DNA of 64,000 bases from assembly GCA_031292015.1 (NCBI GenBank), contig JARLHY010000124.1, positions 1-64,000 on the forward strand, read 5' to 3'. Both the position numbers and the translations under genes were made by a program. This document shows positions 43,025-51,304 of the stretch, one piece after another. Below the pieces are notes generated by a model that saw nothing but the letters and a program-made list of their open reading frames with translations, did no database searches and was not told where the DNA came from. Source of the DNA: Negativicutes bacterium. Lineage in GTDB: Bacteria > Bacillota_C > Negativicutes > Sporomusales_B > JARLHX01. Numbering within the stretch: the first letter of the stretch is position 1; every line of letters starts with the position of its first letter.

Positions 43025-44524
43025 CTACCTCTTTTTTATCGTAGTAAGCGGCTGGATGCTCTCGACATGGCCGCCGATCCGTTCGTAAGCCTCCCGGGTC
43101 ATGGTATACTCCACCGGTGCCACCGTGGCCGGAGTCGGAACCCAGGTGAAAGCCTTCGGCACCATCTTCTCCACATCAGCCAGGAAGTTGATGCCGCCGC
43201 CTGGCAGGATAAATGTCGGCGCGCCGCCGATCGTCAGCCTGGCTTCGCCGCTGTGCACCGCCCGCGACAGCTTGATCGGGTACTTGGTCACCCCGCCCCG
43301 GGCACTCCCGCCGGTACCGCCGACATAGACCGCCGATACCCGGGCATCCTCGCAGTTGGAGCCGATCAGATCGACCACCGCCTGAGCCTGGGGCGTCATG
43401 ACGGCTTCCTCCACCGTCCCGTCGGGGCGAACCGTGAGCAGCGCCGCTTTTTGTCCGGTGGTTTCGGTGACAAGGATTCTCAGGCCCGGCCTGGCAATAT
43501 TCATATCCACCGACTTGACTGCTTCCAGCGCGCTCGCGATGGCCGTTCCGCCCCAGCCGTGCCCGGGTTCGCCGAAATAACGGCCCCGGGTGCTCTTGCG
43601 CCCGTTGGGAACCACCCCGCTGTAGCTCAGGCCCACTTCTTCGCCGGCCCGGTGTTCGGACAACAGGCCGACAACATGATAGTCCAGGACGATACATTCG
43701 TCCACCGCCTCGCTCATCGCTTTGGCGAACATGCCGACGGTGGCGCTGCCGCAGCCCACCCGCATCCGGGTCTGTTCGACGCCGTCGATGACCGGCGGCT
43801 GTCCGACCTGCAGCTCCAGCTTGCTGCCTTTTTCCACCTGCAGCACGACCCGTTCCTCATTGGCCAGCTCAACAATAGTCCGGGCCGCGGCAAAACCGTT
43901 CTTGCCGCTGAGAATATTGGCTCCGCCGATGGACAGCATCAGCGCCCCGTATTCTTCGGTATCCACCATGCCTACCACGACGCCGTCCCGCAGGATCTTG
44001 GCGCCCTCGGCCCCGATGTGGACATTGGCGTCGATCTTGACCTTGAGGCCGCTGTAGCTCAACGGCGCCTCGGTCACCACCGTGACGACCTCCACCCCGT
44101 TCACCGTGTCGGCGACGATATGCGGCGCCGGCCGGCAGCAGGGATAGTCGGTCCCGGCTCCCACCGCCGTGGTGAGCGGCTGCTCGGGAATTTCCGGGTG
44201 GGCCGCCGCCGCCCGCGGGTTGATGACAGCCAGGTCCCGGTTGCGGACAAGCCGCCCGTCGATATTGGTGTAGCGGCGGCAGGCGCCTTCAAAACCTGGA
44301 CGGATGCTGCACTGGATCGGACACGACCGGCAGGCCACCGCCCCTTCCATCACAGCTTCGTCCCGGGTAATAGCCTGGAACGGACATACCCGCAGGCAGA
44401 CACCGCAGCCTGTGCAGCCGGCGTCCAGGCAGGCCTTCTTTTCCACCAGCTTCACCGCCCCGACCGGGCAGTTTTTCACACAAAGACTGCAGCCTTTGCA
44501 AAGCTCTTTGCTGATAACAATCAT
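43025..44524 (-). CDS. hnr: 6-Hydroxynicotinate reductase
   Basis: A 499-residue Fe-S flavoprotein that reduces 6-hydroxynicotinate to 1,4,5,6-tetrahydro-6-oxonicotinate with ferredoxin. The N-terminus is a two-cluster ferredoxin ('CKGCSLCVKNCP' and 'CTGCGVCLRVCP'), followed by an extra cysteine group 'CRSCPIQC...GAC' (about residues 66-82) that could hold the [2Fe-2S] cluster known from the E. barkeri enzyme. The remaining 400 residues are the reductase-specific part, rich in Gly. The E. barkeri enzyme has a covalent flavin; I see no clear ApbE-type D-x-x-S/T-G-A-T acceptor motif. Confidence 0.92.
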   Translation of the reverse strand: MIVISKELCKGCSLCVKNCPVGAVKLVEKKACLDAGCTGCGVCLRVCPFQAITRDEAVMEGAVACRSCPIQCSIRPGFEGACRRYTNIDGRLVRNRDLAVINPRAAAAHPEIPEQPLTTAVGAGTDYPCCRPAPHIVADTVNGVEVVTVVTEAPLSYSGLKVKIDANVHIGAEGAKILRDGVVVGMVDTEEYGALMLSIGGANILSGKNGFAAARTIVELANEERVVLQVEKGSKLELQVGQPPVIDGVEQTRMRVGCGSATVGMFAKAMSEAVDECIVLDYHVVGLLSEHRAGEEVGLSYSGVVPNGRKSTRGRYFGEPGHGWGGTAIASALEAVKSVDMNIARPGLRILVTETTGQKAALLTVRPDGTVEEAVMTPQAQAVVDLIGSNCEDARVSAVYVGGTGGSARGGVTKYPIKLSRAVHSGEARLTIGGAPTFILPGGGINFLADVEKMVPKAFTWVPTPATVAPVEYTMTREAYERIGGHVESIQPLTTIKKR

Positions 44525-44535
44525 TGTCCCGCCCC

Positions 44536-45696
44536 CTAAGCGATGGTTACTTTCCCTACCGCCGGCGGAGTGTTCCGGCTCTTGTTCACCTTAACCACCC
44601 CGTCGATCAGCACCAGGGCCACCCCGGGCAAGTCGCCGGCCGCTATCGCCGCCAAAGCGTCTTTTCCGGTCGAACCCATCGGCGCGTCCATAATCACAAG
44701 ATCGGCGTCCTTGCCGGGGGCAATGACCCCGGTATTGAGCCCGTAAGCCGCCGCCGTGTTGCCTGTGGCCATCGCGATGGCCACCGCGGCCGGAACGTCG
44801 GACATACTGGCCAGTTGCGCGATATTCCGCAGGATGCCAAGAGGAATGACCCCGGTTCCCGAGGGGGCGTCGTTGCCGAGAATGACCCGGTTCAGCTGGC
44901 CGATGCCAGCCAGCTTGCGGACCGTATAATCGGCGACTTTCGGGTTGCCGCACTGGACAATCTCAAGGAAAAAGCCGGTATCAGCGATCAAACGGTCCAC
45001 TTCCGCCAGCGACACCGCGGTCGGTCCGCCGTTGATGTGGGACACCACATCAGGCGCAACCTGAATGACGTCGGCGGCGGTAACGGTGGAACTCCCCGGA
45101 ATCGAAGTACCGCCTGTATGCATCATGACTTTCATGCCATGTTTTTTTGCCCATTTTACCATTGGCGCAGCGTCTTCCGCTTTTTTCACCGAGCCAAGAC
45201 CAACTTCTCCCACCAGCCATACTCCGGCCGCCGCCATTTCGGCGAAATCGGCTTCAGTCAGGCCTTTCTCGAGGATGGCCGCCCCGGCGTGGACTTTCAC
45301 TCCGCCCGGACGCAACTTGTCAAACGACTTCGCCGCCAAAATAGCCAGCGCTTTTACCCCTGCTGGATCGGTCGGGCGGCCCGGGGTGTGGCATTCTCCC
45401 GCCGAAATCATCGACGTCACCCCGCCGTGCAGGGAACTGTCAATAAAATCACTCATTTTCTGCCGGGGCGTATAGTCCCCGATCACAGGGTGAACATGCG
45501 AATCAATCAGGCCGGGCGTCACTGTCATGCCACCCGCGTCGATTACTTTAGCGTCGGCATACTGAGCCAGCAGCTCCTTGCCGCCAACCGCATTGATCTT
45601 GCCTTCCACGCAGATCACGGTATCGCCTTTCAGAACCGGGTTTTTGACGTCCCCGGAAATCAGGGTGCCAATATTGGTGATTGCTACAACAGACAT
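44536..45696 (-). CDS. ena: Enamidase (1,4,5,6-tetrahydro-6-oxonicotinate hydrolase)
   Basis: A 386-residue amidohydrolase, the size of the E. barkeri Fe-Zn enamidase that opens the ring to (S)-2-formylglutarate and ammonia. Metal ligands are visible in 'GLIDSHVHPVIGDYTP', 'HGMKVMMHTGG', 'VSHINGGPTAVS' and 'GNDAPSGTGV', and 'KVHAGAAILEKGL' holds the bridging-lysine/Glu region. The ATG at 45694-45696 follows GGGAGGG by seven bases; the frame further back to 45828 crosses a strong hairpin. It lies between the permease and hnr, in pathway order. Confidence 0.93.
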   Translation of the reverse strand: MSVVAITNIGTLISGDVKNPVLKGDTVICVEGKINAVGGKELLAQYADAKVIDAGGMTVTPGLIDSHVHPVIGDYTPRQKMSDFIDSSLHGGVTSMISAGECHTPGRPTDPAGVKALAILAAKSFDKLRPGGVKVHAGAAILEKGLTEADFAEMAAAGVWLVGEVGLGSVKKAEDAAPMVKWAKKHGMKVMMHTGGTSIPGSSTVTAADVIQVAPDVVSHINGGPTAVSLAEVDRLIADTGFFLEIVQCGNPKVADYTVRKLAGIGQLNRVILGNDAPSGTGVIPLGILRNIAQLASMSDVPAAVAIAMATGNTAAAYGLNTGVIAPGKDADLVIMDAPMGSTGKDALAAIAAGDLPGVALVLIDGVVKVNKSRNTPPAVGKVTIA

Positions 45697-45715
45697 GATA
45701 TTCCCTCCCTCTTCC

Positions 45716-45745
45716 CGGCTGGAGGAAAATCCTCTCCTCCAGCCG
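45716..45745 (-). promoter_or_regulatory. Strong hairpin in the permease-ena intergenic space
   Basis: CGGCTGGAGGA and TCCTCCAGCCG arms (11 base pairs) around an eight-base loop, 20 bases upstream of ena. There is no T-run, so it is more likely an mRNA-processing or stabilising element than a terminator. Confidence 0.45.
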
Positions 45746-45846
45746 CACATATCTTTAGAAAAGACTTGTTTAGGATTCGGCCCAGGCCAAAGCCCTTGCC
45801 GGCGCCCGTTGCGGAAGGTTATCTGCATTCGGGCGAAAAAACGTTC

Positions 45847-47163
45847 TTAGTTAAGTGCCTTCTGTTTGGTCTCGTCGCCGAGAATCAGCATATCCAGGGC
45901 TACGATAATCAACACCGCCGTAAACATCATGAACACCAGCGACATCTTGTCCGGTCCGGTCATCATGGCCCCAACCACCAGCGGGGCAAGGATGCCGCCG
46001 ATCCGGCCAAACGCCGCCGCCCAGCCCACACCGGTCGACCGTGCTTCGGTCGGGTACAGTTCCGGCGAATAGGTGTAAAGCACGCCCCAGGCCCCCAGGT
46101 TGAAGAAGGACATCAGGCAGCCCCACACGTAAATCTGGGCGTCGCTTGTTGCACCGCCGAACATGTAAGCCGACAGGGCGGTACCGAGAATGAAAATCGT
46201 CATCGTCGGTTTGCGGCCGATCCTGTCAACAAGTACGGACGCGACAAAGTATCCGGGTATCTGGGCCAACGTCAGCCACAGCATGAATTCGAAGGACCTG
46301 ACCATATCATGACCGCTTTGCACAAGAAGAGTCGGCAGCCACAGGAAAATTCCGTAGTAGGAGAACACAATGCCAAACCACATAATCCACAGACAGACCG
46401 TCCGCTTGATATATTTTGCACCAAACAACTGGGCCACGCTGAAGGATTGACCTGCGGCTGTTTCAATTTGCGCCGCCGACGGCCGCGGGCCCGGCTCCAC
46501 TCCCAGTTCTTTTTCGATGTTGCTCACCAGGGCATGGGCCTCGTCCACCCGGCCTTTTTTCATCAGAAACATGGCCGACTCAGGCACCATCTTCCACAGA
46601 TAAAATACATAAAGCGCCGGGAGGGCTCCGACGTAAAACGCCAGTTGCCAACCATACTTCGGAATAACCATATAGGAAAGGACGGCAGCGACAAGCCACC
46701 CGAACGCCCAGGCGCTTTCCAGCAGGACGATCATCCGTCCCCGGTCTTTCGTGGGCGAATACTCACTCATCAGAGTGACGGCCACCGGCAACTGCCCGCC
46801 AAGGCCGAAGCCGACAATAAACCGAAAGAAGAGCAGCGACTCATAGTTCCAGGACAGGCCGCAGGCCCCTGTGCCCAGGCTGTAGAGCACCAGTGTTGCG
46901 GCAAACACTTTTTTCCGGCCGATGTAGTCGGCTATCGTACCGGCCAGCATCGCCCCTATGGCCATGCCGACAAGACCCATGCTGCCGATGAACCCGACCT
47001 GGGCCGGCGTCAATTTCCAGGCTGCCATCAGTTTCGGCAGCACAAAGGAAACAACCCCCGTATCCATCGAGTCGAAAGCCCATCCCAGGCACATAATCAA
47101 TAACAACCGCCAGTGGAATTTCCCGAGCGGCAGATTGCCCAACCGTTCGCTGATTGAACCCAT
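45847..47163 (-). CDS. MFS permease of the AAHS/NiaP type, probable nicotinate importer
   Basis: A 438-residue, 12-helix transporter. 'GWAFDSMDTGVVSFVLPKLM' in helix 1 carries the acidic residue conserved in aromatic acid:H+ symporters and niacin permease NiaP. Motif A 'AGTIADYIGRKKVF' and its repeat 'ASVLVDRIGRKPTM' are both present. It lies between the dehydrogenase subunits and enamidase in the same direction, so nicotinate uptake is the natural function; this is inferred from position. The start ATG follows AAGGAGG by nine bases. Confidence 0.88.
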   Translation of the reverse strand: MGSISERLGNLPLGKFHWRLLLIMCLGWAFDSMDTGVVSFVLPKLMAAWKLTPAQVGFIGSMGLVGMAIGAMLAGTIADYIGRKKVFAATLVLYSLGTGACGLSWNYESLLFFRFIVGFGLGGQLPVAVTLMSEYSPTKDRGRMIVLLESAWAFGWLVAAVLSYMVIPKYGWQLAFYVGALPALYVFYLWKMVPESAMFLMKKGRVDEAHALVSNIEKELGVEPGPRPSAAQIETAAGQSFSVAQLFGAKYIKRTVCLWIMWFGIVFSYYGIFLWLPTLLVQSGHDMVRSFEFMLWLTLAQIPGYFVASVLVDRIGRKPTMTIFILGTALSAYMFGGATSDAQIYVWGCLMSFFNLGAWGVLYTYSPELYPTEARSTGVGWAAAFGRIGGILAPLVVGAMMTGPDKMSLVFMMFTAVLIIVALDMLILGDETKQKALN

Positions 47164-47243
47164 TAAACCATTCCTCCTTTTGATAAATAAAGATTATTCC
47201 GGGACCAGTTCCTTGTGTTCACCTCCTTGTCAGGCTGATGTTG

Positions 47244-48233
47244 TCAGCCGGATGCTTTTTTTCCTGCCAGTGCTGCTATTACCTTTTCAGGCGTAATCGG
47301 CAGAGAATTTATCCTGACGCCAATCGCGTCATAGACTGCGTTGGCGATGGCTGCCGCCGTGGGTATCAGGGCCGGTTCGCCGACCCCCTTGGCGCCAAAT
47401 GGTCCGGACGGTTCGTTGTCTTCGACGATGATCGGGTAGATCTCCGGCACATCCATGGCCGTAGGCAGCAGATAATCAGCGAAATTCTGGTTGGAAATAC
47501 GGCCCTTGGCGGTATTTACCTCTTCCAGCAGGGCGTAGCCGATCCCCATGACGCACCCGCCCTGGATCTGACCTTCCACCATCAGCGGATTGATGGCCTT
47601 GCCTACATCATGGGCCGCCACCACCCTCAGCACCTCGACTTTGCCTGTCGCGGTGTCCACCTCCACCTCAGCCACCTGGGCGGCGAAGGCGTAAGTGGCG
47701 AACGGATTGCCTTGTCCGGTTTTCATATCCAGTCCGGTGGTGTCCGGATTAAACCAGCCGTGGCCAAGGGTCAGCCGCCCTTTGCGCCGGCAGCTGCCGA
47801 TGACGTCCCTGATCGACGTGGTTGTCGGCTCGCCGTCCATAACCACTTTTCCGGCTTTAAACTCGATCACCGCGCCGGGGCTTTTCAACAGCTCCCTGGC
47901 CTCGTCCTGGACTACCGTCTTCGCCTCCCGGGCCGCCAGAATGGCGGCGTTGCCTGATATATATGTCTGGCGACTGGCGGAAGTCGCGCCGCCTTCCGGT
48001 GTTACCAGCGTATCGGCCGAAGTCACCATAACCTGCTCGGCCCCGATCCCCAGCTCTTCGGCTACAATCTGCGCCAGGATGGTGTCCGAACCTTGCCCGA
48101 TATCGGCGCAGCCGACCAGGAGGTTGGCCGACCCGTCGTCCAGCCATTCCACGAACGCCGACGCCGGGTTGGGAACACCGGTGTTGCCGATTCCGTACCA
48201 CATCAGGCCAATGCCTGTACCGCGTTTTTTCAT
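47244..48233 (-). CDS. ndhM: Nicotinate dehydrogenase, medium molybdopterin subunit
   Basis: A 329-residue C-terminal half of a xanthine-dehydrogenase-type molybdopterin subunit. It begins in the middle of that fold: 'GIGLMWYGIGNTGVPNP', then the cofactor-binding 'CADIGQGSDTILAQI', and near the end the catalytic Glu in 'GAKGVGEPALIPTAAA'. Splitting of the molybdenum protein into NdhL and NdhM is the hallmark of nicotinate dehydrogenase from E. barkeri. Start ATG at 48231-48233 touches the ndhL stop codon. Confidence 0.93.
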   Translation of the reverse strand: MKKRGTGIGLMWYGIGNTGVPNPASAFVEWLDDGSANLLVGCADIGQGSDTILAQIVAEELGIGAEQVMVTSADTLVTPEGGATSASRQTYISGNAAILAAREAKTVVQDEARELLKSPGAVIEFKAGKVVMDGEPTTTSIRDVIGSCRRKGRLTLGHGWFNPDTTGLDMKTGQGNPFATYAFAAQVAEVEVDTATGKVEVLRVVAAHDVGKAINPLMVEGQIQGGCVMGIGYALLEEVNTAKGRISNQNFADYLLPTAMDVPEIYPIIVEDNEPSGPFGAKGVGEPALIPTAAAIANAVYDAIGVRINSLPITPEKVIAALAGKKASG

Positions 48234-49499
48234 CTATAGCACCTCGCTCCACTTCAGCTTCTCGGCCTTCTCCACCGCTTTCTCCAGCGCCGTCGCGATA
48301 CCGACGCTGTGGTCGAGCCGCTGTCCTGTGACGGTGACGCCGCCGTGGCGCAGAACATTCCTCATTCTGATTTCAAAAGGCGACAGCCCGAGCTTCTCGG
48401 CCAACACGTCCATCTGGGATTCATGGGCAAAAGCCATCTGCGGCACCCCGAAACCGCGCATCGCCCCTGCGGCCGGGTTGTTGGTGTACACCGTGTAGGA
48501 GTCAATATGGGCGTTCGGCACCTCATAAGGCCCGGTGGCGTGCACCGCCGCCCGGGTGAGAACCGCCGGTCCGTAAGACGCATAAGCCCCCGTATCGCCG
48601 ATGATCGAAACCTTCACCGCCTGGAGTTTGCCGTCGGCGGTGGCGCCGCTTTTGTACTCGATGATGTAAGGATGTCTTTTCACCGAACTGACCATCGATT
48701 CTTCCCGGCTATAGACCATTTTCACCGGCCGGCCGGTCTTATAAGCCATCAGGGCGATATAACACTGCACCGAGATGTCCAGTTTGCCGCCGAAGCCCCC
48801 GCCTGTCGTCGCCTGGATAATCCGTACCCGGTTTTCCGGCAGTGCCAGATTGCGGGCCACTTCCCGGCGGTCGAAATGAACATTCTGGGTCGAAACCCAG
48901 ACCGTCAACATGGTGCCGTCATAGTCGGCGACCCCGGCCTCGGGCTCGATATAGGCATGCTCCACCATTTGGGTGGTGTAGGTATTTTCCACAATAACGT
49001 CGCAGTTGGCGAAGGCTTCCTCGACATTGCCGTAGCGAATTTTCCTGACCGCCATTACATTGGCGCTGTCATGAATCTGGATCGCATCCTTGGCCATGGC
49101 TTCCCGGACATCAAACAAGGCCGGCAGTTCTTTATACTTCACCTTAATTTCTTTCAGCGCCGCGGTCGCGGCTTCTTCGCTTTCGGCAGCCACCAGGGCG
49201 ATGGCATCGCCGATCCGGCGGATTTTATTTGTTACCAGCACCGGCTCGTCCTTGATCAGAATACCCACGCCGTTGCTGCCGGGTACATCCTTGGCAGTCA
49301 GCACCGCCACCACCCCGGTGGATATCAGCGCCTGGCTGATATCCACCTCTTCCACGACAGCGTGCGGCACCGTGCTCCGCAGCACCTTGCCGTAGAGCAT
49401 CCCCGGCCGCACGATATCGGCGGCAAAAAGCGTCTCTCCTGTCGATTTCGGCTTGGCATCCCGTCGCAGAATGGAAACTCCGACACCCGAATGGCTCAT
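48234..49499 (-). CDS. ndhL: Nicotinate dehydrogenase, large molybdopterin subunit
   Basis: A 421-residue N-terminal half of the molybdopterin protein. Residues 10-115 form the a/b hammerhead domain ('DIVRPGMLYGKVLRSTVPHA'). 'QATTGGGFGGKLDISVQCY' is the Mo-cofactor loop containing the Gln/Gly-Gly-Phe-Gly motif, and 'GAMRGFGVPQMAFAHESQMD' is the next one. The chain stops where ndhM continues. It overlaps ndhS by four bases. The native enzyme carries a labile selenium rather than selenocysteine, consistent with no in-frame TGA here. Confidence 0.94.
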   Translation of the reverse strand: MSHSGVGVSILRRDAKPKSTGETLFAADIVRPGMLYGKVLRSTVPHAVVEEVDISQALISTGVVAVLTAKDVPGSNGVGILIKDEPVLVTNKIRRIGDAIALVAAESEEAATAALKEIKVKYKELPALFDVREAMAKDAIQIHDSANVMAVRKIRYGNVEEAFANCDVIVENTYTTQMVEHAYIEPEAGVADYDGTMLTVWVSTQNVHFDRREVARNLALPENRVRIIQATTGGGFGGKLDISVQCYIALMAYKTGRPVKMVYSREESMVSSVKRHPYIIEYKSGATADGKLQAVKVSIIGDTGAYASYGPAVLTRAAVHATGPYEVPNAHIDSYTVYTNNPAAGAMRGFGVPQMAFAHESQMDVLAEKLGLSPFEIRMRNVLRHGGVTVTGQRLDHSVGIATALEKAVEKAEKLKWSEVL

Positions 49500-49975
49500 T
49501 TCGTCTTCGCCTCCCCCGCCCCAGCCACCGAGGCTATGGCGTCGACAATCTTTGTATATCCGGTACAGCGGCAGAGATTGCCTGATATCGCCCGCTTGAT
49601 CTCGCCCCGGGTCGGTTTAGGGGTTTTGTCAAGCAGAGCTTTGGCCGACAGCAGCATCCCCGGAGTGCAGAACCCGCACTGGACGGCCCCGTGATCAATG
49701 AACGCCTGCTGCAGGGCATCCAGGTTGTCGCCGCTGCCCAGCCCCTCTACCGTAATGACGCTGCAGCCGTCGACAGCCACGGCCAGCAGCAGGCATGAAT
49801 TCACCGTCCTGCCGTCCACAATCACCGTACAGGCCCCGCATTCACCTACACCGCAGCCTTTTTTCGTACCGGTCAGCCCCAGATCTTCCCGCAGGAAATC
49901 CGCCAGCAACTTGTCCGGCCTCACCTTGGCACTTGTTTTCTTGCCGTTAACTACACATTCAATCTGTTGCATCAT
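49496..49975 (-). CDS. ndhS: Nicotinate dehydrogenase, 2x[2Fe-2S] small subunit
   Basis: A 159-residue iron-sulfur subunit of the molybdenum hydroxylase family. The plant-type [2Fe-2S] motif 'GCGVGECGACTVIVDG' with the following 'VNSCL', and the second cluster 'CGFCTPGMLL ... NLCRCTGY' are complete. It shuttles electrons from the molybdenum centre to the FAD subunit. The start is the ATGATG pair at 49970-49975 after GGAGGAGCTATT; the open frame back to 50020 would begin inside the sigma-54 promoter. It is the first gene of the nicotinate cluster. Confidence 0.95.
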   Translation of the reverse strand: MMQQIECVVNGKKTSAKVRPDKLLADFLREDLGLTGTKKGCGVGECGACTVIVDGRTVNSCLLLAVAVDGCSVITVEGLGSGDNLDALQQAFIDHGAVQCGFCTPGMLLSAKALLDKTPKPTRGEIKRAISGNLCRCTGYTKIVDAIASVAGAGEAKTK

Positions 49976-50008
49976 AATAGCTCCTCCATTGAAGATAAGA
50001 CTATCTAT

Positions 50009-50024
50009 TGCAAAGTTCATGCCA
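50009..50024 (-). promoter_or_regulatory. Sigma-54 (-24/-12) promoter of the nicotinate cluster
   Basis: The complement strand reads TGGCATGAACTTTGCA, matching the consensus TGGCACG-N4-TTGCA at 10 of 11 positions. GG and GC are separated by exactly ten bases. Transcription would begin near 49998, about 23 bases before the ndhS start. Confidence 0.88.
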
Positions 50025-50108
50025 AATTTCCAAGAGAAAAAATACAGCGCAAAAAAGGCTTAGCGACGCCCCTTTGCGCTCGTTTCCGTCCGACCCGGTT
50101 TTTCAGCC

Positions 50109-50242
50109 ATTTCATAAATGAAATACCCATCCCCGGCATCCTCCGTTTCGTCTTACAAACCATTTCATGTTTGAAATAGTCTATTTCAATTTTACAATTA
50201 CCGACGCTTCAAAACCAGAGTAAATACCTGAAATTAATTTCA
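50109..50242. promoter_or_regulatory. Array of four ATTTCA/TGAAAT palindromes (probable enhancer sites)
   Basis: Four inverted repeats share the same half-site: ATTTCATAAATGAAAT (50109-50124), ATTTCATGTTTGAAAT (50162-50177), TTGAAATAGTCTATTTCAA (50171-50189, overlapping the previous one) and TGAAATTAATTTCA (50229-50242, covering the chemoreceptor stop). They lie about 100-230 bases upstream of the -12 box of the ndhS promoter, the usual place for sigma-54 activator binding. Confidence 0.75.
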
Positions 50243-51085
50243 CAAAGTTTCGGCAATATCATCCAACTGCTTGGCCACAGCGTTGATCTGCTGCACCGCG
50301 GCGGCCATCTGGACCATGGCGCCCGCGATCTGGCCGACCGAGTCGTGGATCTGGTTCATCTGGGTATGGCCGGAGGACCCGTCGACCTGAATGACCTTGA
50401 TAATCTCCCCGATCTTCACCACCGAATCACTGCTGGTGGCCGCCAGCTTCCTGATTTCCTGCGCCACCACCGCGAAACCCCGGCCGTGTTCACCGACCCG
50501 CGCCGCTTCTATCGCCGCGTTAAGCCCCAGCAGGTTAGTCTGACCGGCGATGCTTTTAATCAGCCCAAGCACCTGATCGGTCTCGCCCATTCTGGCCTGA
50601 GCGGTTGCCACTGACTGTGCCGCCGTCTGGCTCATCGCCGAAATTTCCTCGGTCTGAGCGGCGACCTCCTCCGTCGTCGCGGCCAGGGAACTGATGCTGT
50701 CAAGCAGGTTGGTCGCCATTCTCTTCACCTGGTCCTGCCGCTCCAGGGACTGGGTAATCGCCAGTGACCCTATTACTTCGCCTGTCTCGTTGCTCACCGG
50801 AACCGCCGTGGAAGAGTAGGGCAGTCCGTAGTGGGAAGCATCAAACCGCATTTCAAACCTTTTCTCTTCGTGAACCGCCCGGTAAACACCGGTCCCCGGC
50901 TTGAGGGCAGCGTTTTGGGGCACCTTAAGGTCCAGCCGTCGTCCAGGCTTATAAAGCAGGAACCGTTCCCGGTCGGTCAGGGTAACCCCCGCGTCCGGGT
51001 CCAGCGCCTGTTGGATAATCGGCAGCGTAATCTGCAGCATGTCCAGCAATTCTTCATTTGTTATCCGGGCCCCATTTTCTTTCAT
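50240..51085 (-). CDS. Soluble chemoreceptor (methyl-accepting chemotaxis protein)
   Basis: About 281 residues with no membrane helix. The N-terminal ~100 residues form a small ligand-binding domain ('[20 protein letters not shown]', '[21 protein letters not shown]'). The C-terminus is a shortened MCP signalling helix hairpin with the conserved tip '[21 protein letters not shown]' and '[12 protein letters not shown]'. Start: ATG at 51083-51085, ten bases after GGAGG; TTG at 51091 is an alternative. It has its own sigma-54 promoter and lies between the nicotinate operon and its likely activator, whose sensor domain resembles this one. It may sense nicotinate or a product inside the cell. Confidence 0.88.
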   Translation of the reverse strand: MKENGARITNEELLDMLQITLPIIQQALDPDAGVTLTDRERFLLYKPGRRLDLKVPQNAALKPGTGVYRAVHEEKRFEMRFDASHYGLPYSSTAVPVSNETGEVIGSLAITQSLERQDQVKRMATNLLDSISSLAATTEEVAAQTEEISAMSQTAAQSVATAQARMGETDQVLGLIKSIAGQTNLLGLNAAIEAARVGEHGRGFAVVAQEIRKLAATSSDSVVKIGEIIKVIQVDGSSGHTQMNQIHDSVGQIAGAMVQMAAAVQQINAVAKQLDDIAETL

Positions 51086-51177
51086 CAGCAAACTTCCTCC
51101 GTCGCATTAACCGCAAGGCGGCCGGCCACATACTCCGACCCCTGCGCGGCGCTGGTGTATTTTGTACAAAACTATAT

Positions 51178-51193
51178 TGCAATTTTTGTGCCA
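51178..51193 (-). promoter_or_regulatory. Sigma-54 (-24/-12) promoter of the chemoreceptor gene
   Basis: The complement strand reads TGGCACAAAAATTGCA: TGGCAC at -24 and TTGCA at -12, with ten bases between GG and GC. It lies about 95 bases upstream of the chemoreceptor start. Confidence 0.82.
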
Positions 51194-51304
51194 AAAAAAA
51201 GACAAAATACTTCATTGGTTGTAAACAGTCACTGATGCTTACATTTCAAATACCTTGGCTGTTCACATTGGTCGAGTCTCGCCTTTCAACAGCCTGGCAC
51301 CATT

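Noticed and set aside
43025..44524. ApbE-type flavinylation motif in the Hnr protein
   Set aside because: Segments such as 'GCGSATVG' and 'GWGGTAIAS' only loosely resemble D-x-x-S/T-G-A-T; none is convincing, so the flavin site was left open.
50109..50242. ATTTCA palindromes as transcription terminators
   Set aside because: They are AT-rich with short arms and lack a following T-run; their repetition and distance from the sigma-54 promoter fit protein-binding sites better.
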